A stretch of 43,602 nt of DNA, from NCBI RefSeq assembly GCF_000986865.1, contig NZ_LAVS01000030.1, positions 1 to 43,602 of the forward strand, given 5' to 3'. The notes under the pieces were generated by a model that was not told the DNA's origin, did not search any database, and was given only the letters and a program-made list of their open reading frames with translations. Origin of the DNA: Rheinheimera mesophila. Lineage in GTDB: Bacteria > Pseudomonadota > Gammaproteobacteria > Enterobacterales > Alteromonadaceae. The translations under genes and the position numbers were made by a program. This document shows positions 1 through 8,443 of the stretch, piece by piece. The stretch's first letter is position 1; every line of letters begins with the position of its first letter.

Positions 1-85
1 GAGACCACAACGTTGATAGGTGAGGTGTGGAAGCGTGGTGACACGTTAAGCTAACTCATACTAATTGCCCGAGAGGCTTAACCAT
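1..85 (+). rRNA. rrl: 23S ribosomal RNA, 3' end (partial)
   Basis: The first bases match the 3' terminal part of gammaproteobacterial 23S rRNA, including the GTTGATAGG block, the CTAACTCATACTAAT block and the closing GAGGCTTAACC. The gene runs in from the left of the window, so only the last ~85 bases are present. The 3' end is set by comparison with E. coli 23S and may be off by a few bases. The 5S gene follows after about 78 bases, the usual order in an rrn operon. Confidence 0.93.
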
Positions 86-163
86 ACAACGCCCAAGGTG
101 TTTGTGTGTGGTGTGATACAGAATTCTATCGAGCTTGCTTGTTAAAGACATAAAAACAGTTTT

Positions 164-281
164 TGCCTGGTGGCAATAGCGCTGTGGAACCACCTGAATC
201 CATTCCGAACTCAGAAGTGAAACGCAGCCGCGACGATGGTAGTGTGGCAGATGCCATGCGAGAGTAGTTCACCGCCAGGCT
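164..281 (+). rRNA. rrf: 5S ribosomal RNA
   Basis: The stretch carries the 5S hallmarks: TGCCTGG at the 5' end pairing with CCAGGC at the 3' end, the CCGAACTCAGAAGTGAAAC loop and the CGATGGTAGTGTGG segment. Length is about 118 nt, normal for the family. It lies 78 bases after the 23S end and is followed within 20 bases by an intrinsic terminator, so it is the last gene of this rrn operon. No tRNA lies between 23S and 5S. A minus-strand ORF crosses it and is spurious. Confidence 0.97.
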
Positions 282-295
282 CCCAAATAAGCCAA

Positions 296-324
296 AGGGC
301 CCAGTCTAACGACTGGGCCTTTTT
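296..324 (+). terminator. Intrinsic terminator after 5S rRNA
   Basis: A 9-bp perfect stem (GGCCCAGTC at 298-306 with GACTGGGCC at 311-319) closes a TAAC loop and is followed by a run of T (320-324). It sits 17 bases after the 5S gene and probably ends the rrn transcript. Confidence 0.9.
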
Positions 325-329
325 GCTTA

Positions 330-546
330 TGTGAATTTAGTGGTGGACCATTCGAGCAGCGCATCCCCCATGCGACAAAAACGTCTGGAATGTTTTTGAA
401 CGGCGCAGCCGCCCCGAAGGGTGGAGGGCAGGAGGCCCGGAATACAAAAGCCCGGAGCCAATTTGGACCGCCAACGGCGGGTCCCGCAGGGACGAGACCC
501 AGGATGGGTCGAGCACTGTAGTTCACCGCCAGGCTCCCAAATACAG
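330..546. repeat. Structured spacer ending in a duplicate of the 5S tail
   Basis: This spacer lies between two terminators. Bases 518-543 repeat, without mismatch by eye, the 26 bases at 264-289 (last part of 5S plus its flank). The preceding part is rich in small inverted repeats: GGGTC (479-483), GACCC (496-500) and GGGTC (506-510) can form alternative hairpins. No coding region is convincing. It looks like a remnant of a lost 5S copy with foreign or repeat sequence inserted. Confidence 0.6.
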
Positions 547-573
547 AACCCCGCTCACTGAGCGGGGTTTTTT
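547..573 (+). terminator. Second intrinsic terminator downstream of the rrn operon
   Basis: A 10-bp stem (AACCCCGCTC at 547-556 with GAGCGGGGTT at 560-569) closes an ACT triloop and is followed by TTTTTT (568-573). It lies directly after the duplicated 5S tail, as would be expected if a second 5S gene had once ended here. Confidence 0.9.
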
Positions 574-784
574 ATTTGCGTTGCCACAGGCGGTCACCAG
601 GGTGAAACAGGAAAAACGGGACGCAAACAGTTTGGCGTCACGCCTGTTTCACGCCGCGCGCTCTGCAAGCGGCCGGACAAGAGGTTCTGCTATCGCATGA
701 CCGCCCGCACTAATGTAGTTCACCGCGCCCAAATTCAGAACAAATCTGGCTTAAATATTCCGCAATACCTTTGGTGATCGCACT
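574..784. repeat. Non-coding spacer with nested inverted repeat and a third 5S-tail fragment
   Basis: GTGAAACAGG (602-611) is matched by its exact reverse complement at 643-652, and inside it GACGC (620-624) pairs with GCGTC (635-639). Bases 715-726 repeat the 5S-tail core GTAGTTCACCGC, followed by a CCCAAATTCAGAAC block (728-741) that matches 536-549 with one mismatch. No gene is seen. Confidence 0.5.
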
Positions 785-1903
785 CTACATCACATCCTCA
801 ACACCCCGATCTGTCACCCTTACCCTGAATACCTGCTGTGACGCCTGCTGTTTATTCGGATCAAACAGCAAAGGAAAATCGAAAACTGAACTTTGCTCAC
901 GCAATTTCTGCAGCAAACACTGTCGCTTTAAAGGCAAAGTGCATAATTTCAGCGCTTGAGCCACTAAAGTACCAGCAGTAAAACCTTCTAATCCAACATC
1001 AGATAAAGGATCTGTAGCCTGTTGAATCATCAATCTTTGGTATTCCCGTACTAAAAGCCACTTTGTATCCGTAGGCTTAGGCACCACCATAGTGGCCATG
1101 ACTTTGTCATCTTTATGCAGTAAGGCACTGAGCTGCTGCAAACCAGCAAAAGATACCGTTGCATATTGCGGCCTGTAACCTTTACTCCGACCAAAACTGA
1201 TGGCTTCGGCCAAAGGCTTATAGGTGCCTACCATAAACACCAGCTCAGCCCCTGCTTTGATCAAAGCTGACACTCCGGCTTCTATTGCTGTGCTATTACG
1301 CTGAAAACGTGCTGTGACTATTGGTGTTATACCTTTTAGCTGCAACGCTTTGAGGTAACCTTGCTCAACAGAAGCGCCAAATTCATCTGCCTGCAACAAC
1401 AAGCCGACTTGAGTTTCACTGTCATGCAGCAGGTATTCCACCTGACTTTGCGTTTCTTCGTCATAACCTGCTCGTAAGTGATAAATAAAACTATATTCTG
1501 GCTGACGTAATAAAGAGGCACCGCTAAAAGGAGCTATAAACGGAATTTGATAATGCTGTAGCAAGGGTAGAATTGCAGACGATGTTGGCGTGCCTACATA
1601 AGCAAATAAGGCCAAAACATTATTTTCTAAGATAAATTGTCTGGTATTGCGTACAGTTAACTCAGGTTCATATTGGTCATCTTTTACCAGCAACTGTACT
1701 TTGCTACCCTGAACGCCACCCTCTTTGTTAAGTTGATTAATGGCTAGTTCAACGCCATTTTTATAGCTTTGGCCTATACCGCTGGCATTGCCAGTCAGAG
1801 GCACAGACATTCCCAGTTGAATAGTTTCTGCTTGTGCAGATGCAGTAGAGACGCAGACTAACAACAGCATTGATCGTATAGATGACATGCTTAGTCGTGG
1901 CAT
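785..1903 (-). CDS. Periplasmic substrate-binding protein, branched-chain amino-acid (LivK/Peripla_BP_6) type
   Basis: The 372-residue product has a Sec signal peptide (about residues 1-25, hydrophobic LLLVCVSTA, cleavage after AQA). The mature part begins ETIQLGMSVPLTGNASGIG, the opening of type-1 periplasmic binding proteins of the branched-chain amino-acid/ABC family, and continues with the typical NGVELAINQLNKEGGVQG segment. Such proteins bind small ligands in the periplasm for an ABC importer or a sensor. No permease or ATPase gene lies nearby, so the ligand and partner are unknown, and a stand-alone or sensory role is possible. The gene follows tmcA by 70 bases on the same strand and could be read through from uvrD-tmcA. 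A second Met at residue 6 is an alternative start. Confidence 0.85.
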   Translation of the reverse strand: MPRLSMSSIRSMLLLVCVSTASAQAETIQLGMSVPLTGNASGIGQSYKNGVELAINQLNKEGGVQGSKVQLLVKDDQYEPELTVRNTRQFILENNVLALFAYVGTPTSSAILPLLQHYQIPFIAPFSGASLLRQPEYSFIYHLRAGYDEETQSQVEYLLHDSETQVGLLLQADEFGASVEQGYLKALQLKGITPIVTARFQRNSTAIEAGVSALIKAGAELVFMVGTYKPLAEAISFGRSKGYRPQYATVSFAGLQQLSALLHKDDKVMATMVVPKPTDTKWLLVREYQRLMIQQATDPLSDVGLEGFTAGTLVAQALKLCTLPLKRQCLLQKLREQSSVFDFPLLFDPNKQQASQQVFRVRVTDRGVEDVM

Positions 1904-1973
1904 AAATTGGTACTCTTACAGCGTTCATAGCTCAGAGTTTAGTAGAAAATGTCGGAGTAAACCTTGTTCTGGC

Positions 1974-4013
1974 TCATAAATGCAGCAGTTTACAAAGCTC
2001 TGGCAGCTTTTGTTTTGCCGCAGACACTGGCATTTGCTGCCATTCATGTTTTTGCCACAGCCGTTGTACTAACATCAGCGCTGTTTCATGCTCCACTTTG
2101 GCATAAAACAAATTAAACCAACACAACAGATGGGTTTCTATCAGTTCAAAAGGACGCAATTCTGCCTGGAATAACTGCAGTTGAGTAACTTGCTGTGGTG
2201 TGAGTTCTATAGAAGGAGGTTCAGCCCACAATAAAGCCAAAGCCGGATCCAGAGTGCGTTGTTTATCAGCAAGCTGCCAATACAACTGTCTGGAAAACAG
2301 TTGTTGTAATGGCTTAAATTGCTCTCCATGCAGCATCAGGACTGAGACTTCGTTGCTGGCTTGATCATGGTGTTGGCTGAGTTTCACAGGATAAAAGCCA
2401 GCTTTTTGCCAGAACTTTACTAAAGCCAAGCTGGCACCAAAACTGCTGCCAATCAGATACTGTTGGTCCAGTAAATCCTCCACTACAACGCTTAATAGCT
2501 GACTGCCAAGCCTCCTCATCTGGACTGAAGGATGCACCACAATACGCTGAATTCTGGCCATTTTTTCTGTCGCCAGTTCAGGTTGTAAACAATGAAAAGC
2601 CAGGCTTTGAGCTAATAAATGTCCTTGCACCCGGCGTTTGCCATGGGCTACCGCGCTGGACAGTGTTGTATCCAGCTCGCCTTCAACACTGATTAAAGCA
2701 CAGCCGATGACCTGCTGATCCTGCTCCAGTGTATAGAGCTTTAGCGCCGGGTTATCCAATAAAGCCCAGAGGTCGATCACATCGGTTTGATAATGCGCCA
2801 GACTGAGTAAACTAAAAATTTGTTGTAGTTTTTGAGGGAGCAACAGTAAATCTTTTACCAGGTAGCTGATAAGTTGTGGTTGCTGAATTTCAGTAATAAC
2901 AGAGTCTGTTTGCTCCAGTAAAAAACCTTTAAAAATCAGATGTTCCAGTGGGTCGTTCGCCTGATAACGGATCGGCTGATGCAAATGCAGTTTTTGAAAA
3001 CCAGGGCACTGTTGCTGTAAATAACTCTGGAAGCGTAACTGAAAACCACGACCTGTGCCTTCGTAGCCGTGCTCTGTGGTCGCGAACACCAAACGGCTAT
3101 ACAAGTCCGTCAATTGTTGTAATTGAGGGGTTGGAATTGCCGCAGCTTCATCCACCAGAATCACAGTGTTCTGCTGCTTTGTTGAGAGTAAAGCATCAAC
3201 AGGTACAAAGCGAATAGTGCCGTTTAATAGCTGATTTTGGCCAGAGTAATAGGGTTGATTTAATAGATCCGCAGCGATAAACAATGCAGTTTGCACAGCA
3301 ACAGGCGAAGGGCCTGTCAGCAGAATATCGGTTTTACCTTGTTGCGCTAATTGAGCCGCAGCTAAGCCCAAAGCACTGGATTTACCACGGCCACGGTGAG
3401 CAGTCAGTACCAAAGGGCGACGTCTGTGACCTGTGACTACTTTATGGATAGCAGCTACAGCTTGTTGTTGTTCAGCCGTGCGATAAGGTAAGTCAGCTTG
3501 CGGTCGATCAATAACTTCTGGCAAGGCAGGGACCACTGCAGGTTGCCCTTCAATAAGCTGCAGCCAATCAGCACCCTGCATTTGCTCTAGCCAAAACTGT
3601 TTAAATAAACCTGTATAAGTTGTTGCATCCAGAGGGTAGGGTAATACTCTTTTGGCGGCTGGGTTAGGCTGTCGTCGCCATAGATCGGGTTCGTTGGTAA
3701 CAAATAACCAAAGCCCACCGGCTTTTAAGCAGCCGCTGCTGGCTGCTACTAAATCCCAGTCCACAGCATGGCGGGCATCCACCACCAACACATCACATTC
3801 TGTGCCCAGCCATTGCTGCTTTTGTTTGGCGGATAACAACTTAAAACCAACAGGAGCTTGCTGGCCTAACCAATAACTCACAGCTTCAGGCGCTAAAGCA
3901 CTAAGTTGCTGCTGTGTGTAAGCTTCAGAACCTGCTAACCAAATCGGTAAACGCCAGCCACGCTTTTGATAAGCATGTTGTTGCTGGCGAATAATCTGCA
4001 GCAGGTCGGTCAT
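1974..4013 (-). CDS. tmcA: tRNA(Met) cytidine acetyltransferase TmcA
   Basis: This enzyme acetylates the wobble cytidine (C34) of elongator tRNA-Met using acetyl-CoA and ATP, which prevents misreading of AUA. The 679-residue protein shows the family architecture: an N-terminal domain; an ATPase/helicase-like domain with a Walker A HRGRGKSS near residues 206-213 and Walker B VDEAAA near 287-292; and a GNAT acetyltransferase fold with RIVVHPSVQMRRLGSQLL near 490-507. Length matches E. coli TmcA (about 670). The start codon lies only 3 bases after the uvrD stop, so the two genes are almost certainly cotranscribed. Confidence 0.95.
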   Translation of the reverse strand: MTDLLQIIRQQQHAYQKRGWRLPIWLAGSEAYTQQQLSALAPEAVSYWLGQQAPVGFKLLSAKQKQQWLGTECDVLVVDARHAVDWDLVAASSGCLKAGGLWLFVTNEPDLWRRQPNPAAKRVLPYPLDATTYTGLFKQFWLEQMQGADWLQLIEGQPAVVPALPEVIDRPQADLPYRTAEQQQAVAAIHKVVTGHRRRPLVLTAHRGRGKSSALGLAAAQLAQQGKTDILLTGPSPVAVQTALFIAADLLNQPYYSGQNQLLNGTIRFVPVDALLSTKQQNTVILVDEAAAIPTPQLQQLTDLYSRLVFATTEHGYEGTGRGFQLRFQSYLQQQCPGFQKLHLHQPIRYQANDPLEHLIFKGFLLEQTDSVITEIQQPQLISYLVKDLLLLPQKLQQIFSLLSLAHYQTDVIDLWALLDNPALKLYTLEQDQQVIGCALISVEGELDTTLSSAVAHGKRRVQGHLLAQSLAFHCLQPELATEKMARIQRIVVHPSVQMRRLGSQLLSVVVEDLLDQQYLIGSSFGASLALVKFWQKAGFYPVKLSQHHDQASNEVSVLMLHGEQFKPLQQLFSRQLYWQLADKQRTLDPALALLWAEPPSIELTPQQVTQLQLFQAELRPFELIETHLLCWFNLFYAKVEHETALMLVQRLWQKHEWQQMPVSAAKQKLPELCKLLHL

Positions 4014-4016
4014 GGC

Positions 4017-6185
4017 TTAAACCGGTTCTAACCTGGCGTAAGCTGTCACCAGCCATTTACTGCCCAGTTCGTCAAAGTTCACCTGAATACGGGATTGTGG
4101 TCCTGTGCCTTCATAATTCAGTACAGTACCTTCACCAAACTTATCGTGTAACACCCGTTGGCCCAGTTTAAAACCGGTATTTTCAAAGGCGCTGTGGCTG
4201 GCGGCACTACCAAAACGGTTCATTTGAGTCGGCTTGCTGACATTAGTGGTCAGGCGGATTTCCTCTAAACAGTCGGCCGGAATTTCACGGATAAAACGGG
4301 ATGGTCTGTTGTACTGCTCCTGACCATACAAACGGCGGCTTTCGGCATGAGTTAAATACAGCTTCTGCATAGCGCGTGTCATACCGACATAACATAAGCG
4401 GCGTTCTTCTTCCAAACGCTCGCTGTCATCGCCACTTTGCTGGCTTGGAAACATGCCTTCTTCCAGACCACAGATAAATACCAATGGGAACTCCAGACCT
4501 TTGGCGCTGTGTAAGGTCATCAGCTGCACAGCGTCTGAATGTTCTTCCGCCTGGTATTCACCGGCCTCCAAAGCAGCCTGAGATAAAAACGCAGCCAATG
4601 GCGTCATCTCTTCGGTATTGACATAAGTAGCGTTAGCGCAGGCGTTGACCAGTTCGTTTAAGTTTTCCACCCTGGTTTGGGCTTTTTCGCCTTTTTCGGC
4701 CAGATACATCGCCATCAGGCCAGACAGTTGGATCACATGATCGGCTTGCTCATCCAGACTTAAATCTTTGCTGTCGGCCTCGAGCTGGTCAATCAGCTGC
4801 ACAAAGGTGCTGATGGCATTAGCGGCGCGGCCAGTCAGTTGTTTAGTGGCCAGCATCTGCTGCAGGCTTTGCCATAAGGTGATTTGCAAAGAACGGGCAT
4901 TTTCCCGCACTTTGTCCATAGTGGTATCGCCAATACCACGCACCGGGGTATTGATAATACGTTCCAGCGCGGCGTCATCTTGCCTGTTATTAATCAGCCG
5001 CAGATAAGCCAAAGCATCTTTAATTTCCTGACGTTCGTAGAAACGTAAGCCGCCATAGATACGGTAGTTAATACCGTCCTGAATTAAAGCTTCTTCCAGC
5101 ACCCGCGACTGGGCGTTGTTGCGATACAAAACTGCAGCTTCAATCAGCTTGCCGCCCTCACGTTTCCACTCCCGGATACGGCCAACAATAAAACGGGCTT
5201 CGTCTAGCTCGTTAAAAGCTGTGTAGAGCGAAATGGCTTCGCCTTGTTCGCCGTCCGTCCAAAGGTCTTTGCCTAAACGGTCGCTGTTATGCGCAATCAC
5301 AGAGTTGGCGGCTGTTAAAATAGTGCCAGTAGAACGGTAGTTTTGCTCCAGGCGGATAGTGACAGGTTCAGGATAGTCCCTTAAAAACTGCTGAATGTTT
5401 TCCACTTTCGCGCCACGCCAGCCGTAGATGGACTGGTCGTCGTCACCTACTATCATCACCTTACTCTCAGTGCCTGCCAGTAACCTTAACCATTCATACT
5501 GAATAGAGTTGGTATCCTGAAACTCGTCGACCAGAATATGGCGGAAACGCTGCTGATAATGGCCGCGGATTTGTGGTTGTTGTTTCAGCAGTTCAAAACT
5601 GCGCAGTAAAATTTCGGCAAAGTCGACCAAACCCGAGCGGTCACACATTTCCTGATAAGCAGCGTAAATTTTGATCATGGTTTGCAGGCTGAAATCGCCG
5701 TGTGCATCCATAGTGCCCGGGCGCTGGCCTTCGTCTTTGCGGGCGTTGATAAACCATTGAATTTGTTTCGGTGGCCAGTGTTTTTCGTCTAAATTCAACG
5801 CTTTTAATACCCGACGCACTAAGCGGTATTGATCGTCTGAGTCGATGATCTGAAAACCCTGAGGTAAGCCTGCTTCCAGATAGTGGGCCCGCAACATGCG
5901 GTGTGATAAACCGTGGAAAGTACCCATCCACAGATTGTTTAAACTGACTCCTATGGTTTGTTCGATACGGTTGCGCATTTCCTGTGCAGCTTTATTGGTA
6001 AAAGTCACAGCCAATAAACTATAAGGCGCTACCCGTTCCACCTGCATTAGCCAGGCTAAACGATGCACTAAAACCCGGGTTTTGCCCGAACCGGCACCGG
6101 CTAATACCAGCATATGCTGAGGAGGAGCGGCTACCGCGTCCCGTTGTTTATCGTTTAAGCCATCCAGTAAAAAAGAGACATCCAT
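4017..6185 (-). CDS. uvrD: DNA helicase II (UvrD)
   Basis: UvrD is the 3'-5' superfamily 1 helicase of nucleotide-excision and mismatch repair. The 722-residue protein has the expected motifs: Walker A AGAGSGKT (29-36), VDEFQDTN (219-226), GDDDQSIYGWRGA (247-259) and, near the C-terminus, LMTLHSAKGLEFPLV and VGMTRA. The C-terminal Tudor-like tail that contacts partners is present (KLGQRVLHDKFGEGTV). Length matches E. coli (720). The neighbourhood yigB-uvrD is conserved in gammaproteobacteria. The 210-base gap to yigB holds an ERIC-like element, so uvrD probably has its own promoter; no clear SOS box was identified by eye. Confidence 0.97.
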   Translation of the reverse strand: MDVSFLLDGLNDKQRDAVAAPPQHMLVLAGAGSGKTRVLVHRLAWLMQVERVAPYSLLAVTFTNKAAQEMRNRIEQTIGVSLNNLWMGTFHGLSHRMLRAHYLEAGLPQGFQIIDSDDQYRLVRRVLKALNLDEKHWPPKQIQWFINARKDEGQRPGTMDAHGDFSLQTMIKIYAAYQEMCDRSGLVDFAEILLRSFELLKQQPQIRGHYQQRFRHILVDEFQDTNSIQYEWLRLLAGTESKVMIVGDDDQSIYGWRGAKVENIQQFLRDYPEPVTIRLEQNYRSTGTILTAANSVIAHNSDRLGKDLWTDGEQGEAISLYTAFNELDEARFIVGRIREWKREGGKLIEAAVLYRNNAQSRVLEEALIQDGINYRIYGGLRFYERQEIKDALAYLRLINNRQDDAALERIINTPVRGIGDTTMDKVRENARSLQITLWQSLQQMLATKQLTGRAANAISTFVQLIDQLEADSKDLSLDEQADHVIQLSGLMAMYLAEKGEKAQTRVENLNELVNACANATYVNTEEMTPLAAFLSQAALEAGEYQAEEHSDAVQLMTLHSAKGLEFPLVFICGLEEGMFPSQQSGDDSERLEEERRLCYVGMTRAMQKLYLTHAESRRLYGQEQYNRPSRFIREIPADCLEEIRLTTNVSKPTQMNRFGSAASHSAFENTGFKLGQRVLHDKFGEGTVLNYEGTGPQSRIQVNFDELGSKWLVTAYARLEPV

Positions 6186-6221
6186 TAGCAGTCAGTACCT
6201 GTCGCAAAATTTGCTGCATTA

Positions 6222-6349
6222 TATACCCGTCGTCCTTGAAGTTGCAGCTTTGTTGACTGCGCCATCTCGCCCCAGTCACATAGGTTTATTATGCTCCTGG
6301 GGTCTCACTGGCTTGTCGCCTCCCTGCATCTTCAAGTAACTTGGGTATA
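6222..6349. repeat. ERIC-like palindromic intergenic element, copy 1
   Basis: A 128-bp imperfect palindrome bounded by TATACCC and GGGTATA. The outer arms pair CTTGAAGTTGCAG with CTGCATCTTCAAG, and the inner arms pair CCCCAGTCACATA with ATGCTCCTGGGG. Read on the minus strand, the blocks CCCCAGGAGC and TGACTGGGG correspond to the conserved core of the enterobacterial repetitive intergenic consensus (ERIC). A second copy lies at 26802-26928. It is placed between uvrD and yigB and carries no gene. Confidence 0.85.
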
Positions 6350-6395
6350 CACCCTACAGCTTTGTTGCCCCAGCTATTGATAATAGGATTGAGGC

Positions 6396-7097
6396 TTAAA
6401 GCAAAGCCTGTAACTGTTCCAACGAATCAATTTGCAGATGCGGTAATACCGCAGTTTGAAAATGCGCTTCATGCTTCAGCCACACCGCCTGACAACCGGC
6501 ATTCAGTGCACCCCGTACATCAGCTTTGCTGTTATCGCCTATATGTAGCAGTTCATGGGGTTTAATCGCTAGTTGCTGGCAGGCTTTATGGAACATATCA
6601 GGGTAGGGCTTCATTTTACCGCTGGGGCCGGCATGATAAGCCTGCTGAAAATACTGACGAATGCCCAGCAAAGTTAAATCGGCATTGCCATTGGTAATAG
6701 CCACCAGCGGATAACGTGCTGCTAAGGCTTTGAGCAACTGATGGCTGGAATCCGGCACTGTTAAATTACTGCGGGCGGTATAAAAAGCGCTAAAAGCCAG
6801 TTCGGCAGTTTCCCCCGCTTCACAGCGACCGATGCCCAGCTCCATTAAACCTTGTTCTAACGACAGTAAGCGCCAGCGGCTGACATCATGCCGAACTTCC
6901 GGGTTAAGTTGAGCCTGTTCTTTACGTTTTTGCCACCAGAATTCAGGGGAGATCAAGCCAAGCTGAGGGGCTAACTGCAGTAATTTTTGCTGCATCGCCA
7001 GTTCAGCCTGCTCAATCACAGGGCCGTTGTTATACAAGGTATCGTCCAAATCAAAAGAGATCGCCTTAAAAGGCAGCAGGGCTTTGTAAAAACGCAT
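6396..7097 (-). CDS. yigB: HAD-family hydrolase YigB
   Basis: A haloacid-dehalogenase phosphatase; in E. coli YigB dephosphorylates a riboflavin intermediate (5-amino-6-(5-phospho-D-ribitylamino)uracil) and also FMN in vitro. In the 233 residues, motif I is FDLDDTLYN with nucleophile D16 and acid/base D18; motif II is TNGN (135-138); the motif III lysine lies in KMKPYPDMF (161-169); motif IV is HIGDNSKADV (near 185-194). The gene normally sits between xerC and uvrD; here it is next to uvrD but separated from xerC by the esterase and ohr genes. The substrate is inferred from synteny and family. Confidence 0.88.
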   Translation of the reverse strand: MRFYKALLPFKAISFDLDDTLYNNGPVIEQAELAMQQKLLQLAPQLGLISPEFWWQKRKEQAQLNPEVRHDVSRWRLLSLEQGLMELGIGRCEAGETAELAFSAFYTARSNLTVPDSSHQLLKALAARYPLVAITNGNADLTLLGIRQYFQQAYHAGPSGKMKPYPDMFHKACQQLAIKPHELLHIGDNSKADVRGALNAGCQAVWLKHEAHFQTAVLPHLQIDSLEQLQALL

Positions 7098-7261
7098 AAA
7101 TCTTCAGGAGCAGATAATGAATTAACTCAGTGTACTCATAATAATTTGTGCTGTATCTAGCTGATTATAAATACTGACCATACTGCTTGGATAATACTCC
7201 TGAGGTGGCAGGTGAACCGCTCACCAAGGCGGCGCCCACCTGTGAACTGCGGACTCAATTG

Positions 7262-7288
7262 AGCAAAAGAGCCTCAACCAGAGGCTCT
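7262..7288 (-). terminator. Intrinsic terminator of the esterase gene
   Basis: On the minus strand an 8-bp perfect stem (arms at 81-88 and 68-75 of the 7200 block, sequence AGAGCCTC with GAGGCTCT) closes a 5-base loop and runs into TTTT. It lies about 20 bases past the esterase stop codon. The rest of the 211-base gap up to yigB holds no gene; a CAGGTG/CACCTG pair near 7208-7243 may form another hairpin. Confidence 0.8.
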
Positions 7289-7308
7289 CAATATCGCAGC
7301 AGCAGTGT

Positions 7309-8322
7309 TTAGTTCAGGTGTTTTTTCAGTGCCTGACCGGCCTGGTCCAGTGCAGCCTGAGTGCCGGGTACATCGGCTAGCACATTCAGCAAACCGAAGT
7401 CGTGGATCATGCCGTTGTAGCGTACTGAAGTGACAGTTACACCAGCCGCATCCAGTTTGTTGGCATAAGCTTCACCTTCGTCACGCAGGACATCCAAAGC
7501 GGCGGTTTGTACCAGTGCTGGTGGTAAACCTTTTAGCTGCTCTATGCTGGCACGCAGTGGTGAGGCATAAATCTCGTTACGCTCTGCAGGGTTGGTGGTG
7601 TAGTTATCCCAGAACCACTGCATCATGTTTTTGGTCAGGAAGTAGCCGTCGGCAAACTGGTTGTACGATGTATTTTCAAAGTTCGCGTCTGTCACAGGCC
7701 ATAAAAGCAACTGGAATTTCAGTTTTGGAGTACCAGCCTCTTTGGCTTTTAACGCGACGACTGCCGCCATATTGCCACCGACACTGTTACCGGCAACGGC
7801 CAAACGTGAACTGTCGATGTTCAGCTCTTTACCATGCTCTGCTACCCATTTGGTTGCTGCATAAGCCTGATTAATAGCTGTTGGGTATTTGGCTTCTGGT
7901 GATGGGGTGTAATCCACATACACAGCGGCTGCACCAGAGCGGCTGACTAAATCACGGATTAAACGTTCGTGGGTTGGGAAATCACCTAATACCCAGCCAC
8001 CACCGTGGAAGAACATAAAAGCTGGTAATACACCTTTGCTGCCTGCTGGACGTACTACCACCAGTTTTAATGGCTTGCCATCGATGGTGATGATTTTTTC
8101 GCTGACATCCGCAGCAGGTAATGTGGCGCCGGCCTGAGCGCCAGTTAACACAGCGCGGGCATCTTTAGGCGACAGTTGCTCTAAAGGTGTACCACCGCCC
8201 TGCGCCAGTGCATTTAAAAAGCCCTGAGTGTGTTGTTCTACACCTGGACCACCAGCGGCGAATGCACTGTTGATACCTAAAGCTATCACGGTTAAACCTA
8301 CAATTTTACGAAATCTGTTCAT
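7309..8322 (-). CDS. Secreted alpha/beta hydrolase, HSL (hormone-sensitive lipase) family esterase
   Basis: The 337-residue protein has a signal peptide (about 1-22, ending NSAFA) and so should act in the periplasm or outside. It carries the HSL oxyanion motif HGGGW (106-110), the nucleophile elbow GNSVGG with S180, and likely catalytic D277 (DVLRDEG) and H307 (MIHDFG). Such enzymes hydrolyse short acyl esters; the natural substrate cannot be read from sequence. The start is supported by a good Shine-Dalgarno (GGCGAGGAG). It lies 121 bases after ohr on the same strand, has its own terminator, and a TATCGCGATA palindrome sits 64 bases upstream of the ATG, matching sites at ohr. With ohr it interrupts the conserved xerC-yigB pair, suggesting a later insertion. 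Confidence 0.88.
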   Translation of the reverse strand: MNRFRKIVGLTVIALGINSAFAAGGPGVEQHTQGFLNALAQGGGTPLEQLSPKDARAVLTGAQAGATLPAADVSEKIITIDGKPLKLVVVRPAGSKGVLPAFMFFHGGGWVLGDFPTHERLIRDLVSRSGAAAVYVDYTPSPEAKYPTAINQAYAATKWVAEHGKELNIDSSRLAVAGNSVGGNMAAVVALKAKEAGTPKLKFQLLLWPVTDANFENTSYNQFADGYFLTKNMMQWFWDNYTTNPAERNEIYASPLRASIEQLKGLPPALVQTAALDVLRDEGEAYANKLDAAGVTVTSVRYNGMIHDFGLLNVLADVPGTQAALDQAGQALKKHLN

Positions 8323-8385
8323 GTTAATCTCCTCGCCGCAGCGGTTAGTGGGTCGCGATCACAGGAATCTTATTCATCTAACTGT

Positions 8386-8395
8386 TATCGCGATA
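8386..8395. promoter_or_regulatory. Palindromic operator-like site upstream of the esterase
   Basis: TATCGCGATA is a perfect 10-base palindrome located 64 bases before the esterase start. It shares its TATCGCRATA core with two further sites upstream of ohr (8903-8916 and 9053-9065). The shared core suggests one repressor for both genes; the regulator is not encoded in this window. Confidence 0.5.
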
Positions 8396-8443
8396 CGTTA
8401 TTGGCTAAAAAAAGTTATGTTTATCGGGCTTAGTTCAGTGCTG

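Noticed and set aside
269..526. Minus-strand ORF of 85 codons across 5S and its spacer
   Set aside because: It overlaps the 5S gene and the terminator, and its sequence is explained by RNA gene and repeats.
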